A stretch of DNA of 64,000 nt from Auanema rhodensis (lineage: Eukaryota > Nematoda > Chromadorea > Rhabditida > Rhabditidae), in the NCBI GenBank assembly GCA_964057225.1, contig OZ059897.1, positions 992,001 through 1,056,000 of the forward strand, in the 5' to 3' direction. Made by a program: the position numbers and the translations under genes. Positions 10,531 to 23,868 of the stretch are shown piece by piece. The notes beneath the pieces were generated by a model. That model worked only from the letters and a program-made list of their open reading frames with translations. It was not told the origin of the DNA and made no database searches. Every line of letters starts with the position of its first letter. The first letter of the stretch is position 1.

Positions 10531-12285
10531 TACATTGAAAAACGCTCAATACAAAAATTATTTATGATTGTTTGAAAAAAGATGCATTAGTGTATGTTGA
10601 GTTTCCATGTACACTCAACATTGCTTCCAAAAACATTTTGACAAAAATTTTCCCGAAAAATTTCAAGATAATTTTACAGAAACTAGATGTTTTTAGATTC
10701 CTTTTTTCAAGGCAAAGACGATGGACAATGTTATTCAACAAAAAAATTAATTCTTCAGGGTGAAAATCGAGGATATAAGTGTGAACTTATATCAGTTGAT
10801 ATCTCGGTGAATTTTAAAGCTAACTCAAATCTGATAACACAGATCGACGCAGCTTAAAAATCCGTTTCGAATGCACTATACTACATTGAGAAACGCTCAA
10901 TACAAAAATTATTTATGATTGTTTGAAAAAAGATGCATTAGTGTATGTTGAGTTTCCATGTACACTCAACATTGCTTCCAAAAACATTTTGACAAAAATT
11001 TTCCCGAAAAATTTCAAGATAATTTCACAGAAACTAGATGTTTTTAGATTCCTTTTTTCAAGGCAAAGACGATGGACAATGTTTTTCAACAAAAAAATTA
11101 ATTCTTCAGGGTGAAAATCGAGGATATAAGTGTGAACTTATATCAGTTGATATCTCGGTGAATTTTTAAGCTAACTCAAATCTGATAACACAGATCGACG
11201 CAGCTTAAAAATCCGTTTCGAATGCACTATACTACATTGAGAAACGCTCAATACAAAAATTATTTATGATTGTTTGAAAAAAGATGCATTAGTGTATGTT
11301 GAGTTTCCATGTACACTCAACATTGCTTCCAAAAACATTTTGACAAAAATTTTCCCGAAAAATTTCAAGATAATTTTACAAAAACTAGATGTTTTTAGAT
11401 TCCTTTTTTTAAGGCAAAGACGATGGATAATGTTATTCAACGAAAAAATTAATTCTTCAGGGTGAAAATCGAGGATATAAGTGTGAACTTATATCAGTTG
11501 ATATCTCGGTGCATTTTTAAGCTAACTCAAATCTGATAACACAGATCGACGCAGCTTAAAAATCCGTTTCGAATGCACTATACTACATTGAGAAACGCTC
11601 AATACAAAAATTATTTATGATTGTTTGAAAAATGATGCATTAGTGTATGTTGAGTTTCCATGTACACTCAACATTGCTTCCAAAAACATTTTGACAAAAA
11701 TTTTCCCGAAAAATTTCAAGATAATTTTACAAAAACTAGATGTTTTTAGATTCCTTTTTTTAAGGCGAAAACGATGGACAATGTTATTCAACGAAAAAAT
11801 TGATTCTTCAGGGTGAAAATCGAGGATATAAGTGTGAACTTATATCAGTTGATATCTCGGTGCATTTTTAAGCTAACTCAAATCTGATAACACAGATCGA
11901 CGCAGCTTAAAAATCCGTTTCGAATGCACTATACTACATTGAGAAACGCTCAATACAAAAATTATTTATGATTGTTTGAAAAAAGATGCATTTGTGTATG
12001 TTGAGTTTCCATGTACACTCAACATTGCTTCCAAAAACATTTTGACAAAAATTTTCCCGAAAAATTTCAAGATAATTTTACAAAAACTAGATGTTTTTAG
12101 ATTCCTTTTTTCAAGGCAAAGACGATGGACAATGTTATTCAACGAAAAAATTGATTCTTCAGGGTGAAAATCGAGGATATAAGTGTGAACTTATATCAGT
12201 TGATATCTCGGTGAATTTTTAAGCTAACTCAAATTTGATAACACAGATCGACGCAGCTTAAAAATCCGTTTCGAATGCACTATAC
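10531..12285 (+). repeat. Five-monomer unit A-B-C-D-E (1755 bp)
   Basis: It has the same order as the preceding six-step unit but F is missing, so the following A directly abuts E. The D copy ends CGTTTCG, whereas D copies in the next blocks end CGCATCG. Confidence 0.8.
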
Positions 12286-15200
12286 TACATTGAGAAACGC
12301 TCAATACAAAAATTATTTATGATTGTTTGAAAAAAGATGCATTAGTGTATGTTGAGTTTCCATGTACACTCAACATTGCTTCCAAAAACATTTTGACAAA
12401 AATTTTCCCGAAAAATTTCAAGATAATTTTACAGAAACTAGATGTTTTTAGATTCCTTTTTTCAAGGCAAAGACGATGGACAATGTTATTCAACAAAAAA
12501 ATTAATTCTTCAGGGTGAAAATCGAGGATATAAGTGTGAACTTATATCAGTTGATATCTCGGTGAATTTTAAAGCTAACTCAAATCTGATAACACAGATC
12601 GACGCAGCTTAAAAATCCGTTTCGAATGCACTATACTACATTGAGAAACGCTCAATACAAAAATTATTTATGATTGTTTGAAAAAAGATGCATTAGTGTA
12701 TGTTGAGTTTCCATGTACACTCAACATTGCTTCCAAAAACACTTTGACAAAAATTTTCCCGAAAAATTTCAAGATAATTTTACAGAAACTAGATGTTTTT
12801 AGATTCCTTTTTTCAAGGCAAAGACGATGGACAATGTTTTTCAACAAAAAAATTAATTCTTCAGGGTGAAAATCGAGGATATAAGTGTGAACTTATATCA
12901 GTTGATATCTCGGTGAATTTTTAAGCTAACTCAAATCTGATAACACAGATCGACGCAGCTTAAAAATCCGTTTCGAATGCACTATACTACATTGAGAAAC
13001 GCTCAATACAAAAATTATTTATGATTGTTTGAAAAAAGATGCATTAGTGTATGTTGAGTTTCCATGTACACTCAACATTGCTTCCAAAAACATTTTGACA
13101 AAAATTTTCCCGAAAAATTTCAAGATAATTTTACAAAAACTAGATGTTTTTAGATTCCTTTTTTTAAGGCAAAGACGATGGATAATGTTATTCAACGAAA
13201 AAATTAATTCTTCAGGGTGAAAATCGAGGATATAAGTGTGAACTTATATCAGTTGATATCTCGGTGCATTTTTAAGCTAACTCAAATCTGATAACACAGA
13301 TCGACGCAGCTTAAAAATCCGTTTCGAATGCACTATACTACATTGAGAAACGCTCAATACAAAAATTATTTATGATTGTTTGAAAAATGATGCATTAGTG
13401 TATGTTGAGTTTCCATGTACACTCAACATTGCTTCCAAAAACATTTTGACAAAAATTTTCCCGAAAAATTTCAAGATAATTTTACAAAAACTAGATGTTT
13501 TTAGATTCCTTTTTTTAAGGCGAAAACGATGGACAATGTTATTCAACGAAAAAATTGATTCTTCAGGGTGAAAATCGAGGATATAAGTGTGAACTTATAT
13601 CAGTTGATATCTCGGTGCATTTTTAAGCTAACTCAAATCTGATAACACAGATCGACGCAGCTTAAAAATCCGCATCGAATGCACTATACTACATTGAGAA
13701 ACGCTCAATACAAAAATTATTTATGATTGTTTGAAAAAAGATGCATTTGTGTATGTTGAGTTTCCATGTACACTCAACATTGCTTCCAAAAACATTTTGA
13801 CAAAAATTTTCCCGAAAAATTTCAAGATAATTTTACAAAAACTAGATGTTTTTAGATTCCTTTTTTCAAGGCAAAGACGATGGACAATGTTATTCAACGA
13901 AAAAATTGATTCTTCAGGGTGAAAATCGAGGATATAAGTGTGAACTTATATCAGTTGATATCTCGGTGAATTTTTAAGCTAACTCAAATTTGATAACACA
14001 GATCGACGCAGCTTAAAAATCCGTTTCGAATGCACTATACTACATTGAGAAACGCTCAATACAAAAATTATTTATGATTGTTTGAAAAAAGATGCATTAG
14101 TGTATGTTGAGTTTCCATGTACACTCAACATTGCTTCCAAAAACATTTTGACAAAAATTTTCCCGAAAAATTTCAAGATAATTTTACAAAAACTAGATGT
14201 TTTTAGATTCCTTTTTTCAAGGCAAAGACGATGGACAATGTTTTTCAACAAAAAAATTAATTCTTCAGGGTGAAAATCGAGGATATAAGTGTGAACTTAT
14301 ATCAGTTGATATCTCGGTGAATTTTTAAGCTAACTCAAATCTGATAACACAGATCGACGCAGCTTAAAAATCCGTTTCGAATGCACTATACTACATTGAG
14401 AAACGCTCAATACAAAAATTATTTATGATTGTTTGAAAAAAGATGCATTAGTGTATGTTGAGTTTCCATGTACACTCAACATTGCTTCCAAAAACATTTT
14501 GACAAAAATTTTCCCGAAAAATTTCAAGATAATTTTACAAAAACTAGATGTTTTTAGATTCCTTTTTTTAAGGCAAAGACGATGGATAATGTTATTCAAC
14601 GAAAAAATTAATTCTTCAGGGTGAAAATCGAGGATATAAGTGTGAACTTATATCAGTTGATATCTCGGTGCATTTTTAAGCTAACTCAAATCTGATAACA
14701 CAGATCGACGCAGCTTAAAAATCCGTTTCGAATGCACTATACTACATTGAGAAACGCTCAATACAAAAATTATTTATGATTGTTTGAAAAATGATGCATT
14801 AGTGTATGTTGAGTTTCCATGTACACTCAACATTGCTTCCAAAAACATTTTGACAAAAATTTTCCCGAAAAATTTCAAGATAATTTTACAAAAACTAGAT
14901 GTTTTTAGATTCCTTTTTTTAAGGCGAAAACGATGGACAATGTTATTCAACGAAAAAATTGATTCTTCAGGGTGAAAATCGAGGATATAAGTGTGAACTT
15001 ATATCAGTTGATATCTCGGTGCATTTTTAAGCTAACTCAAATCTGATAACACAGATCGACGCAGCTTAAAAATCCGCATCGAATGCACTATACTACATTG
15101 AGAAACGCTCAATACAAAAATTATTTATGATTGTTTGAAAAAAGATGCATTTGTGTATGTTGAGTTTCCATGTACACTCAACATTGCTTCCAAAAACATT

Positions 15201-15444
15201 TTGACAAAAATTTTCCCGAAAAATTTCAAGATAATTTTACAAAAACTAGATGTTTTTAGATTCCTTTTTTCAAGGCAAAGACGATGGACAATGTTATTCA
15301 ACGAAAAAATTGATTCTTCAGGGTGAAAATCGAGGATATAAGTGTGAACTTATATCAGTTGATATCTCGGTGAATTTTTAAGCTAACTCAAATTTGATAA
15401 CACAGATCGACGCAGCTTAAAAATCCGTTTCGAATGCACTATAC
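12286..15444 (+). repeat. Nine-monomer higher-order unit, first copy (3159 bp)
   Basis: The order is A-B'-C-D-E-B''-C-D-E. B' carries the rare AACACTTTGAC; B'' has ACAAAAACTAG together with A203T. Every diagnostic site I scored agrees with the block at 15445-18603. Confidence 0.85.
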
Positions 15445-18400
15445 TACATTGAGAAACGCTCAATACAAAAATTATTTATGATTGTTTGAAAAAAGATGCA
15501 TTAGTGTATGTTGAGTTTCCATGTACACTCAACATTGCTTCCAAAAACATTTTGACAAAAATTTTCCCGAAAAATTTCAAGATAATTTTACAGAAACTAG
15601 ATGTTTTTAGATTCCTTTTTTCAAGGCAAAGACGATGGACAATGTTATTCAACAAAAAAATTAATTCTTCAGGGTGAAAATCGAGGATATAAGTGTGAAC
15701 TTATATCAGTTGATATCTCGGTGAATTTTAAAGCTAACTCAAATCTGATAACACAGATCGACGCAGCTTAAAAATCCGTTTCGAATGCACTATACTACAT
15801 TGAGAAACGCTCAATACAAAAATTATTTATGATTGTTTGAAAAAAGATGCATTAGTGTATGTTGAGTTTCCATGTACACTCAACATTGCTTCCAAAAACA
15901 CTTTGACAAAAATTTTCCCGAAAAATTTCAAGATAATTTTACAGAAACTAGATGTTTTTAGATTCCTTTTTTCAAGGCAAAGACGATGGACAATGTTTTT
16001 CAACAAAAAAATTAATTCTTCAGGGTGAAAATCGAGGATATAAGTGTGAACTTATATCAGTTGATATCTCGGTGAATTTTTAAGCTAACTCAAATCTGAT
16101 AACACAGATCGACGCAGCTTAAAAATCCGTTTCGAATGCACTATACTACATTGAGAAACGCTCAATACAAAAATTATTTATGATTGTTTGAAAAAAGATG
16201 CATTAGTGTATGTTGAGTTTCCATGTACACTCAACATTGCTTCCAAAAACATTTTGACAAAAATTTTCCCGAAAAATTTCAAGATAATTTTACAAAAACT
16301 AGATGTTTTTAGATTCCTTTTTTTAAGGCAAAGACGATGGATAATGTTATTCAACGAAAAAATTAATTCTTCAGGGTGAAAATCGAGGATATAAGTGTGA
16401 ACTTATATCAGTTGATATCTCGGTGCATTTTTAAGCTAACTCAAATCTGATAACACAGATCGACGCAGCTTAAAAATCCGTTTCGAATGCACTATACTAC
16501 ATTGAGAAACGCTCAATACAAAAATTATTTATGATTGTTTGAAAAATGATGCATTAGTGTATGTTGAGTTTCCATGTACACTCAACATTGCTTCCAAAAA
16601 CATTTTGACAAAAATTTTCCCGAAAAATTTCAAGATAATTTTACAAAAACTAGATGTTTTTAGATTCCTTTTTTTAAGGCGAAAACGATGGACAATGTTA
16701 TTCAACGAAAAAATTGATTCTTCAGGGTGAAAATCGAGGATATAAGTGTGAACTTATATCAGTTGATATCTCGGTGCATTTTTAAGCTAACTCAAATCTG
16801 ATAACACAGATCGACGCAGCTTAAAAATCCGCATCGAATGCACTATACTACATTGAGAAACGCTCAATACAAAAATTATTTATGATTGTTTGAAAAAAGA
16901 TGCATTTGTGTATGTTGAGTTTCCATGTACACTCAACATTGCTTCCAAAAACATTTTGACAAAAATTTTCCCGAAAAATTTCAAGATAATTTTACAAAAA
17001 CTAGATGTTTTTAGATTCCTTTTTTCAAGGCAAAGACGATGGACAATGTTATTCAACGAAAAAATTGATTCTTCAGGGTGAAAATCGAGGATATAAGTGT
17101 GAACTTATATCAGTTGATATCTCGGTGAATTTTTAAGCTAACTCAAATTTGATAACACAGATCGACGCAGCTTAAAAATCCGTTTCGAATGCACTATACT
17201 ACATTGAGAAACGCTCAATACAAAAATTATTTATGATTGTTTGAAAAAAGATGCATTAGTGTATGTTGAGTTTCCATGTACACTCAACATTGCTTCCAAA
17301 AACATTTTGACAAAAATTTTCCCGAAAAATTTCAAGATAATTTTACAAAAACTAGATGTTTTTAGATTCCTTTTTTCAAGGCAAAGACGATGGACAATGT
17401 TTTTCAACAAAAAAATTAATTCTTCAGGGTGAAAATCGAGGATATAAGTGTGAACTTATATCAGTTGATATCTCGGTGAATTTTTAAGCTAACTCAAATC
17501 TGATAACACAGATCGACGCAGCTTAAAAATCCGTTTCGAATGCACTATACTACATTGAGAAACGCTCAATACAAAAATTATTTATGATTGTTTGAAAAAA
17601 GATGCATTAGTGTATGTTGAGTTTCCATGTACACTCAACATTGCTTCCAAAAACATTTTGACAAAAATTTTCCCGAAAAATTTCAAGATAATTTTACAAA
17701 AACTAGATGTTTTTAGATTCCTTTTTTTAAGGCAAAGACGATGGATAATGTTATTCAACGAAAAAATTAATTCTTCAGGGTGAAAATCGAGGATATAAGT
17801 GTGAACTTATATCAGTTGATATCTCGGTGCATTTTTAAGCTAACTCAAATCTGATAACACAGATCGACGCAGCTTAAAAATCCGTTTCGAATGCACTATA
17901 CTACATTGAGAAACGCTCAATACAAAAATTATTTATGATTGTTTGAAAAATGATGCATTAGTGTATGTTGAGTTTCCATGTACACTCAACATTGCTTCCA
18001 AAAACATTTTGACAAAAATTTTCCCGAAAAATTTCAAGATAATTTTACAAAAACTAGATGTTTTTAGATTCCTTTTTTTAAGGCGAAAACGATGGACAAT
18101 GTTATTCAACGAAAAAATTGATTCTTCAGGGTGAAAATCGAGGATATAAGTGTGAACTTATATCAGTTGATATCTCGGTGCATTTTTAAGCTAACTCAAA
18201 TCTGATAACACAGATCGACGCAGCTTAAAAATCCGCATCGAATGCACTATACTACATTGAGAAACGCTCAATACAAAAATTATTTATGATTGTTTGAAAA
18301 AAGATGCATTTGTGTATGTTGAGTTTCCATGTACACTCAACATTGCTTCCAAAAACATTTTGACAAAAATTTTCCCGAAAAATTTCAAGATAATTTTACA

Positions 18401-18603
18401 AAAACTAGATGTTTTTAGATTCCTTTTTTCAAGGCAAAGACGATGGACAATGTTATTCAACGAAAAAATTGATTCTTCAGGGTGAAAATCGAGGATATAA
18501 GTGTGAACTTATATCAGTTGATATCTCGGTGAATTTTTAAGCTAACTCAAATTTGATAACACAGATCGACGCAGCTTAAAAATCCGTTTCGAATGCACTA
18601 TAC
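15445..18603 (+). repeat. Nine-monomer higher-order unit, second copy (3159 bp)
   Basis: This tandem duplicate of 12286-15444 includes the rare AACACTTTGAC near 15899. It is followed by an F-type monomer (18604-18954), which the first copy lacks. Confidence 0.85.
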
Positions 18604-21600
18604 TACATTGAGAAACGCTCAATACAAAAATTATTTATGATTGTTTGAAAAAAGATGCATTAGTGTATGTTGAGTTTCCATGTACACTCAACATTGCTTC
18701 CAAAAACATTTTGACAAAAATTTTCCCGAAAAATTTCAAGATAATTTTACAAAAACTAGATGTTTTTAGATTCCTTTTTTCAAGGCAAAGACGATGGACA
18801 ATGTTATTCAACGAAAAAATTGATTCTTCAGGGTGAAAATCGAGGATATAAGTGTGAACTTATATCAGTTGATATCTCGGTGCATTTTTAAGCTAACTCA
18901 AATCTGATAACACAGATCGACGCAGCTTAAAAATCCGCATCGAATGCACTAAACTACATTGAAAAACGCTCAATACAAAAATTATTTATGATTGTTTGAA
19001 AAAAGATGCATTAGTGTATGTTGAGTTTCCATGTACACTCAACATTGCTTCCAAAAACATTTTGACAAAAATTTTCCCGAAAAATTTCAAGATAATTTTA
19101 CAGAAACTAGATGTTTTTAGATTCCTTTTTTCAAGGCAAAGACGATGGACAATGTTATTCAACAAAAAAATTAATTCTTCAGGGTGAAAATCGAGGATAT
19201 AAGTGTGAACTTATATCAGTTGATATCTCGGTGAATTTTAAAGCTAACTCAAATCTGATAACACAGATCGACGCAGCTTAAAAATCCGTTTCGAATGCAC
19301 TATACTACATTGAGAAACGCTCAATACAAAAATTATTTATGATTGTTTGAAAAAAGATGCATTAGTGTATGTTGAGTTTCCATGTACACTCAACATTGCT
19401 TCCAAAAACATTTTGACAAAAATTTTCCCGAAAAATTTCAAGATAATTTCACAGAAACTAGATGTTTTTAGATTCCTTTTTTCAAGGCAAAGACGATGGA
19501 CAATGTTTTTCAACAAAAAAATTAATTCTTCAGGGTGAAAATCGAGGATATAAGTGTGAACTTATATCAGTTGATATCTCGGTGAATTTTTAAGCTAACT
19601 CAAATCTGATAACACAGATCGACGCAGCTTAAAAATCCGTTTCGAATGCACTATACTACATTGAGAAACGCTCAATACAAAAATTATTTATGATTGTTTG
19701 AAAAAAGATGCATTAGTGTATGTTGAGTTTCCATGTACACTCAACATTGCTTCCAAAAACATTTTGACAAAAATTTTCCCGAAAAATTTCAAGATAATTT
19801 TACAAAAACTAGATGTTTTTAGATTCCTTTTTTTAAGGCAAAGACGATGGATAATGTTATTCAACGAAAAAATTAATTCTTCAGGGTGAAAATCGAGGAT
19901 ATAAGTGTGAACTTATATCAGTTGATATCTCGGTGCATTTTTAAGCTAACTCAAATCTGATAACACAGATCGACGCAGCTTAAAAATCCGTTTCGAATGC
20001 ACTATACTACATTGAGAAACGCTCAATACAAAAATTATTTATGATTGTTTGAAAAAAGATGCATTAGTGTATGTTGAGTTTCCATGTACACTCAACATTG
20101 CTTCCAAAAACATTTTGACAAAAATTTTCCCGAAAAATTTCAAGATAATTTTACAAAAACTAGATGTTTTTAGATTCCTTTTTTCAAGGCAAAGACGATG
20201 GACAATGTTTTTCAACAAAAAAATTAATTCTTCAGGGTGAAAATCGAGGATATAAGTGTGAACTTATATCAGTTGATATCTCGGTGAATTTTTAAGCTAA
20301 CTCAAATCTGATAACACAGATCGACGCAGCTTAAAAATCCGTTTCGAATGCACTATACTACATTGAGAAACGCTCAATACAAAAATTATTTATGATTGTT
20401 TGAAAAAAGATGCATTAGTGTATGTTGAGTTTCCATGTACACTCAACATTGCTTCCAAAAACATTTTGACAAAAATTTTCCCGAAAAATTTCAAGATAAT
20501 TTTACAAAAACTAGATGTTTTTAGATTCCTTTTTTTAAGGCAAAGACGATGGATAATGTTATTCAACGAAAAAATTAATTCTTCAGGGTGAAAATCGAGG
20601 ATATAAGTGTGAACTTATATCAGTTGATATCTCGGTGCATTTTTAAGCTAACTCAAATCTGATAACACAGATCGACGCAGCTTAAAAATCCGTTTCGAAT
20701 GCACTATACTACATTGAGAAACGCTCAATACAAAAATTATTTATGATTGTTTGAAAAATGATGCATTAGTGTATGTTGAGTTTCCATGTACACTCAACAT
20801 TGCTTCCAAAAACATTTTGACAAAAATTTTCCCGAAAAATTTCAAGATAATTTTACAAAAACTAGATGTTTTTAGATTCCTTTTTTTAAGGCGAAAACGA
20901 TGGACAATGTTATTCAACGAAAAAATTGATTCTTCAGGGTGAAAATCGAGGATATAAGTGTGAACTTATATCAGTTGATATCTCGGTGCATTTTTAAGCT
21001 AACTCAAATCTGATAACACAGATCGACGCAGCTTAAAAATCCGCATCGAATGCACTATACTACATTGAGAAACGCTCAATACAAAAATTATTTATGATTG
21101 TTTGAAAAAAGATGCATTTGTGTATGTTGAGTTTCCATGTACACTCAACATTGCTTCCAAAAACATTTTGACAAAAATTTTCCCGAAAAATTTCAAGATA
21201 ATTTTACAAAAACTAGATGTTTTTAGATTCCTTTTTTCAAGGCAAAGACGATGGACAATGTTATTCAACGAAAAAATTGATTCTTCAGGGTGAAAATCGA
21301 GGATATAAGTGTGAACTTATATCAGTTGATATCTCGGTGAATTTTTAAGCTAACTCAAATTTGATAACACAGATCGACGCAGCTTAAAAATCCGTTTCGA
21401 ATGCACTATCCTACATTGAGAAACGCTCAATACAAAAATTATTTATGATTGTTTGAAAAAAGATGCATTAGTGTATGTTGAGTTTCCATGTACACTCAAC
21501 ATTGCTTCCAAAAACATTTTGACAAAAATTTTCCCGAAAAATTTCAAGATAATTTTACAAAAACTAGATGTTTTTAGATTCCTTTTTTCAAGGCAAAGAC

Positions 21601-21762
21601 GATGGACAATGTTATTCAACGAAAAAATTGATTCTTCAGGGTGAAAATCGAGGATATAAGTGTGAACTTATATCAGTTGATATCTCGGTGCATTTTTAAG
21701 CTAACTCAAATCTGATAACACAGATCGACGCAGCTTAAAAATCCGCATCGAATGCACTAAAC
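18604..21762 (+). repeat. F followed by eight-monomer unit A-B-C-B''-C-D-E-F
   Basis: The order is that of domain 2 with a B''-C pair repeated inside (20008-20709). Its last F (21412) is preceded by a private CTATCCTAC at the monomer boundary. Confidence 0.75.
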
Positions 21763-23868
21763 TACATTGAAAAACGCTCAATACAAAAATTATTTATGAT
21801 TGTTTGAAAAAAGATGCATTAGTGTATGTTGAGTTTCCATGTACACTCAACATTGCTTCCAAAAACATTTTGACAAAAATTTTCCCGAAAAATTTCAAGA
21901 TAATTTTACAGAAACTAGATGTTTTTAGATTCCTTTTTTCAAGGCAAAGACGATGGACAATGTTATTCAACAAAAAAATTAATTCTTCAGGGTGAAAATC
22001 GAGGATATAAGTGTGAACTTATATCAGTTGATATCTCGGTGAATTTTAAAGCTAACTCAAATCTGATAACACAGATCGACGCAGCTTAAAAATCCGTTTC
22101 GAATGCACTATACTACATTGAGAAACGCTCAATACAAAAATTATTTATGATTGTTTGAAAAAAGATGCATTAGTGTATGTTGAGTTTCCATGTACACTCA
22201 ACATTGCTTCCAAAAACATTTTGACAAAAATTTTCCCGAAAAATTTCAAGATAATTTCACAGAAACTAGATGTTTTTAGATTCCTTTTTTCAAGGCAAAG
22301 ACGATGGACAATGTTATTCAACAAAAAAATTAATTCTTCAGGGTGAAAATCGAGGATATAAGTGTGAACTTATATCAGTTGATATCTCGGTGAATTTTAA
22401 AGCTAACTCAAATCTGATAACACAGATCGACGCAGCTTAAAAATCCGTTTCGAATGCACTATACTACATTGAGAAACGCTCAATACAAAAATTATTTATG
22501 ATTGTTTGAAAAAAGATGCATTAGTGTATGTTGAGTTTCCATGTACACTCAACATTGCTTCCAAAAACATTTTGACAAAAATTTTCCCGAAAAATTTCAA
22601 GATAATTTCACAGAAACTAGATGTTTTTAGATTCCTTTTTTCAAGGCAAAGACGATGGACAATGTTTTTCAACAAAAAAATTAATTCTTCAGGGTGAAAA
22701 TCGAGGATATAAGTGTGAACTTATATCAGTTGATATCTCGGTGAATTTTTAAGCTAACTCAAATCTGATAACACAGATCGACGCAGCTTAAAAATCCGTT
22801 TCGAATGCACTATACTACATTGAGAAACGCTCAATACAAAAATTATTTATGATTGTTTGAAAAAAGATGCATTAGTGTATGTTGAGTTTCCATGTACACT
22901 CAACATTGCTTCCAAAAACATTTTGACAAAAATTTTCCCGAAAAATTTCAAGATAATTTTACAAAAACTAGATGTTTTTAGATTCCTTTTTTTAAGGCAA
23001 AGACGATGGATAATGTTATTCAACGAAAAAATTAATTCTTCAGGGTGAAAATCGAGGATATAAGTGTGAACTTATATCAGTTGATATCTCGGTGCATTTT
23101 TAAGCTAACTCAAATCTGATAACACAGATCGACGCAGCTTAAAAATCCGTTTCGAATGCACTATACTACATTGAGAAACGCTCAATACAAAAATTATTTA
23201 TGATTGTTTGAAAAATGATGCATTAGTGTATGTTGAGTTTCCATGTACACTCAACATTGCTTCCAAAAACATTTTGACAAAAATTTTCCCGAAAAATTTC
23301 AAGATAATTTTACAAAAACTAGATGTTTTTAGATTCCTTTTTTTAAGGCGAAAACGATGGACAATGTTATTCAACGAAAAAATTGATTCTTCAGGGTGAA
23401 AATCGAGGATATAAGTGTGAACTTATATCAGTTGATATCTCGGTGCATTTTTAAGCTAACTCAAATCTGATAACACAGATCGACGCAGCTTAAAAATCCG
23501 TTTCGAATGCACTATACTACATTGAGAAACGCTCAATACAAAAATTATTTATGATTGTTTGAAAAATTATGCATTAGTGTATGTTGAGTTTCCATGTACA
23601 CTCAACATTGCTTCCAAAAACATTTTGACAAAAATTTTCCCGAAAAATTTCAAGATAATTTTACAAAAACTAGATGTTTTTAGATTCCTTTTTTCAAGGC
23701 AAAGACGATGGACAATGTTATTCAACGAAAAAATTGATTCTTCAGGGTGAAAATCGAGGATATAAGTGTGAACTTATATCAGTTGATATCTCGGTGAATT
23801 TTTAAGCTAACTCAAATTTGATAACACAGATCGACGCAGCTTAAAAATCCGTTTCGAATGCACTATAC
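21763..23868 (+). repeat. Six-monomer unit A-A'-B-C-D-Y
   Basis: A' combines T145C with the A markers and GAATTTTAAAG. The E position is filled by Y (AAAAATTATGC at 23564 onward) with A219G, the first Y in the window. Confidence 0.75.
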
